DNA of 8,403 nucleotides, taken from DASTCC01 sp035711465 (GTDB lineage: Bacteria; Acidobacteriota; Vicinamibacteria; Vicinamibacterales; SCN-69-37). The notes beneath the pieces are model-generated. The model saw nothing but the letters and a program-made list of their open reading frames with translations. It was not told where the DNA came from and did no database searches. The stretch is from contig DASTCC010000142.1 of assembly GCA_035711465.1 (NCBI GenBank), positions 1 through 8,403 of the forward strand, in the 5' to 3' direction. Shown one piece after another: positions 6,010 through 8,403 of the stretch; the stretch's first letter is position 1, and the number at the start of each line of letters is the position of its first letter. The translations under genes were made by a program, and so were the position numbers.

Positions 6010-7596
6010 CTAGCCCCCGCCCGCAGCCTCGCTCATCTTGGCAAGCGCATCGTCCACGGTGAAGGTGTTCGGCTTCTGTACCGCCGGGAACTCCCTGAAC
6101 GTCTCCGCGAACTTCCCGGCCACCGCCTGCACCGCGTAGATGAGGAAGGCGTGCTGCATCATCCAGTCGTCGTAGGTGTTGGATGTGACGGTCGCGAATT
6201 CGTAGGGATCGGTCCGCAGGTTGTAGATCAGGGGCGCGCGCAGCCGCACGAAGGGGTCGCGCCAAACGGCCAGGCCGCCGGGGGTGCGCTGCTCCATGAA
6301 CACGATCTTCCAATTGTGCATGCGGATCGCGATCATGTCGCCGTCGTCGCTGAAGTAGAAGAAGAAGTTGCGCGGGCTCTTCTTCTCCTTGCCAGTCAGG
6401 TAGGGCAGCAGGTTGACGCCGTCGATATGGTTCTTGTAGGTGCGGCCAATCGCCTTGTAGCCCTTCTTCAGTTTGTCGACGACGTCGGGGGCGCCGGCGA
6501 TGGCGAGGAAGGTCGGTAGCCAGTCATGATGCTGCACGATCTCGTTGCTGATAGTGCCGGGCGCAATCCGGCCTGGCCAACGCACGATCATCGGGACGCG
6601 GAAGGCGCCCTCCCAGTTCGTGTTCTTCTCGCTGCGGAACGGGGTCATGCCGCCGTCGGGCCACGAGTTGCGGTGCGGACCGTTGTCGGTCGAGTACTGC
6701 ACGAAGGTGTCGTCGGCGATGCCGAGCCGGTCGAGGAACTCGAGCATCTGGCCGACGTTCTTGTCGTGGTCGACCATCGTGTCGTGGTAAGGCGACTGCC
6801 ACAGGCCGGCCTGCCCGAGGCTCTTCTTCTTCGTGTGGGTGTACAGGTGCATGTGCGTGGTGTTGAGCCACACGAACCATGGCCTGCCGGCCTTGGTCTG
6901 CCGCTTGATGAAGTCCTGAGCGGCGGCAACGAACTCGTCGTCGCAGGTCTCCATGCGCTTGCGGGTGAGCGGTCCCGTGTCCTTGATCGTCTGCTTGCCG
7001 ACCCTGCCCCAGCGCGGCTCGACGGTCTTGTCGTCCTTGTCGGTGGCCCATGAGTGGATCACGCCACGTGGTCCGAAACGATCGCGAAAGTTCGGAAATT
7101 CCCTCGCCGGCGGATAGTCGTCCATCTCCGGCTCCTCTTCGGCGTTGAGATGGTAGAGGTTGCCGAAGAACTCATCGAAGCCGTGATTGGTCGGCAGCAT
7201 GACGTTCATGTCGCCGAGGTGGTTCTTGCCGAACTGGCCGGTCGCGTAGCCTTGCTCCTTCAGCACCGCCGCGATGGTCACGAGCTTCTCGGACATGCCG
7301 ACCGGCGCGCCCGGCAACCCCACCTTTGACAGACCGGTGCGATAAACGCTCTGGCCGGTGATGAACGACGAACGGCCGGCGGTGCACGACTGCTCGCCGT
7401 AGGAGTCGGTGAACATCATCCCTTCTCTGGCGAGGCGATCGATGTTCGGCGTCTGATAGCCCATAAGGCCGTGCGAGTAGCAGCTGAGATTGCTGATGCC
7501 GATGTCATCACCCCAGATGACGAGGATGTTGGGCTTCCTGTCCGATCCGCCGCTTGGCTTTGCGGCTGCACGCGGTACGGGCTTGCTCTTCGCCAT
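6010..7596 (-). CDS. type I sulfatase (arylsulfatase family), no export signal
   Basis: This is a sulfate-ester hydrolase of the alkaline-phosphatase-like superfamily, 528 residues. The first strand and metal site are NILVIWGDD (23-31; Asp30, Asp31). The sulfatase signature is CTAGR (71-75), where Cys71 should be converted to formylglycine and Arg75 is conserved. Further active-site residues are Lys124 and His126 in FGKNHLGD, His248/His250 in NTTHMH, Asp304-Asn305 in TDNGPH, and Lys324 in SEKNTNWEG. All expected catalytic positions are present, so it should be active if matured. The first 22 residues are basic and proline/alanine-rich with no hydrophobic segment, so I infer a cytosolic enzyme; many relatives carry Sec signals. 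The start ATG at 7596 has a purine-rich GAGAGGGG at 7612-7605, 8 bases upstream. No maturase (FGE or anSME) is encoded in the window. Substrate unknown; arylsulfatase is the usual label. Confidence 0.92.
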   Translation of the reverse strand: MAKSKPVPRAAAKPSGGSDRKPNILVIWGDDIGISNLSCYSHGLMGYQTPNIDRLAREGMMFTDSYGEQSCTAGRSSFITGQSVYRTGLSKVGLPGAPVGMSEKLVTIAAVLKEQGYATGQFGKNHLGDMNVMLPTNHGFDEFFGNLYHLNAEEEPEMDDYPPAREFPNFRDRFGPRGVIHSWATDKDDKTVEPRWGRVGKQTIKDTGPLTRKRMETCDDEFVAAAQDFIKRQTKAGRPWFVWLNTTHMHLYTHTKKKSLGQAGLWQSPYHDTMVDHDKNVGQMLEFLDRLGIADDTFVQYSTDNGPHRNSWPDGGMTPFRSEKNTNWEGAFRVPMIVRWPGRIAPGTISNEIVQHHDWLPTFLAIAGAPDVVDKLKKGYKAIGRTYKNHIDGVNLLPYLTGKEKKSPRNFFFYFSDDGDMIAIRMHNWKIVFMEQRTPGGLAVWRDPFVRLRAPLIYNLRTDPYEFATVTSNTYDDWMMQHAFLIYAVQAVAGKFAETFREFPAVQKPNTFTVDDALAKMSEAAGGG

Positions 7597-7777
7597 GACG
7601 ATGTCCCCTCTCGTTGGACGTGCTGCAGACCGTGGCCCACGACATCCCGTGGCCGCATTGGCATTGCGCGGCTGACGGACGTCCTGATCCGGCGGGCAGC
7701 GCCGGTTTATCGAATGAAGACGACAGGGCGCCCGCGGCCACCGCAGGGACAGGCAAGTTGAGTACCCGCGACGTCAG
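7597..7777. other. 181-base gene-free leader upstream of the sulfatase
   Basis: I find no convincing gene here. Near the sulfatase are a GAGAGGGG ribosome binding site (7612-7605), two direct copies of CCGTGGCC (7630-7637 and 7647-7654, 17 bases apart), a partial dyad between them (CCACG at 7637-7641 with CGTGG at 7648-7652), and a tandem GCATTG GCATTG (7655-7666). These could form a regulatory site for the sulfatase promoter. No -35/-10 pair is clear, and no terminator is clear for the gene ending at 7778. Confidence 0.35.
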
Positions 7778-8155
7778 CTATCGGGGCAGGAGCTCGAGCG
7801 TGGTCGCCCGTCGGCGCGGCGTCCTGAAGCCACGCACGTAGGCGCGCGAACCCGGCGTCGGGTATTTCTCGGCGTAGGCCTGGTCGATTCGATCCCACAG
7901 CCGCTCGCCGCGCGGGGCACGGACGCGAATGCGCACCTGACGATCACCCACCTGGAGCATGCCGACGGGATCGTCGAGAAACGCGCGCCGCCACCCGCTC
8001 GCCTTGTCGTTCCACGGCCGCACGAACGCGCGATTGCCGACGACGACGACCCAGACGCCGATGAACCGGTGATCGGCTCGTCCCGCTTTCAGGCCGATGA
8101 TCTTCGCGTGGCTCAGCGCCGCTACTAGCGGGCCGGACAGGGCACGGGCCGGCAT
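7778..8155 (-). CDS. DUF2255-like small protein
   Basis: This is a 125-residue protein of unknown function. I recognise a DUF2255-like pattern from memory: a strand pair around FIGVWVVVVGNRAFVRPWN (31-49), a GWRRAF segment (53-58), a basic strand QVRIRVRAPRG (73-83), then a helix with YAEKYPTPGS and a C-terminal RATTLELLPR. The hydrophobic run at 31-40 is a core beta-strand rather than a membrane segment. I infer a soluble, small split-barrel-like protein; ligand or activity is unknown. The only plausible start is ATG at 8155. The frame stays open to 8194 but holds no other ATG, GTG or TTG, and no Shine-Dalgarno sequence is visible. It follows the acetyltransferase gene by 29 bases and is probably cotranscribed with it. 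Confidence 0.7.
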   Translation of the reverse strand: MPARALSGPLVAALSHAKIIGLKAGRADHRFIGVWVVVVGNRAFVRPWNDKASGWRRAFLDDPVGMLQVGDRQVRIRVRAPRGERLWDRIDQAYAEKYPTPGSRAYVRGFRTPRRRATTLELLPR

Positions 8156-8184
8156 TGGCTTGGAGTATAGGTCGGTGCGGTCGC

Positions 8185-8403
8185 CTAGCGCCTTTCAAAG
8201 AGATCCCCCCGCACCGCAAACCCGGCGCGCTCGTAGAGAGTCCGGCTTTGCGGCGTCGGCCACAGAATGACCGCGTCGACCTCGGCGTCCTCGCACGCGC
8301 GAACGCAGGCGGCGAGCAACGCGGCGCCGATGCCGCGGTTGCGCCACTTGGGCTGCACATAGACGCTGCTCACGTAGCCGAGGCGCTCGGGCTCGATCAT
8401 CGG
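8185..8403 (-). CDS. GNAT family N-acetyltransferase, N-terminus beyond window
   Basis: Only the C-terminal 72 residues are present; the frame runs open to the window edge. The fragment has the acetyl-CoA binding motif A of the GNAT fold, YVSSVYVQPKWRNRGIGAALL, with the R-x-x-G-I-G pyrophosphate loop. This is followed by ACVRACEDAEVDAVILWPT and the motif-B helix SRTLYERAGF, then a short charged end (DLFERR). GNAT enzymes transfer the acetyl group from acetyl-CoA to an amine of a small molecule or protein; the acceptor cannot be predicted from this part. Full-length family members are about 140-180 residues, so over half is missing. An in-frame ATG at 8400 is not the true start, because the fold would lack its first strands. 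The small DUF2255-like gene follows after 29 bases. Confidence 0.88.
   Translation of the reverse strand, partial: PMIEPERLGYVSSVYVQPKWRNRGIGAALLAACVRACEDAEVDAVILWPTPQSRTLYERAGFAVRGDLFERR

Noticed and set aside
8165..8200. TATACT and TTGAAA upstream of the DUF2255-like gene as a promoter
   Set aside because: The spacing is about 23 bases, far from the usual 16-18, and TTGAAA lies in the end of the acetyltransferase coding sequence.

Overview
The window is GC-rich (roughly two-thirds G+C by eye) bacterial chromosomal DNA. All nine genes I can support lie on the minus strand, so they are transcribed from high to low coordinates. The gene content is ordinary metabolism. GC richness, a Pro/Ser/Thr-rich linker after the lipoprotein cysteine, and a short-type 6-phosphogluconate dehydrogenase beside zwf and pgl would fit a soil bacterium such as an acidobacterium (Vicinamibacteria-like), but this placement is a low-confidence guess. 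I see no phage, transposon, plasmid, tRNA, rRNA or CRISPR signal.

Layout in transcription order. (1) The window opens inside a GNAT N-acetyltransferase (8403-8185, N-terminus cut off), followed by a small DUF2255-like protein (8155-7778). (2) After a 181-base gap comes a type I sulfatase without an export signal (7596-6010), with a GC-rich hairpin downstream. (3) An Asp/Glu racemase-fold protein lacking both catalytic cysteines (5845-5147) is followed 16 bases later by an SGNH/GDSL-type lipoprotein hydrolase (5130-4267). (4) A PhzF-family isomerase (4171-3266) precedes gnd (3212-2220), zwf (2215-707) and pgl (714 to the window edge).

The clearest functional unit is gnd-zwf-pgl, which together encodes the whole oxidative branch of the pentose phosphate pathway: glucose-6-phosphate to 6-phosphogluconolactone (Zwf), to 6-phosphogluconate (Pgl), to ribulose-5-phosphate plus CO2 (Gnd). 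The genes are packed tightly (4-base gap, then 8-base overlap), which implies one transcript and probable translational coupling. phzF lies 53 bases upstream of gnd and may share the transcript, but nothing ties its function to the pathway. The racemase-like gene and the lipoprotein hydrolase probably form a two-gene operon. The remaining genes show no obvious functional link.

I did not find a convincing new system. The observations most worth following are the cysteine-less racemase-fold protein paired with a cell-envelope hydrolase, the apparently cytosolic sulfatase with a repeat-rich leader, and the substituted GDS motif in the lipoprotein hydrolase.
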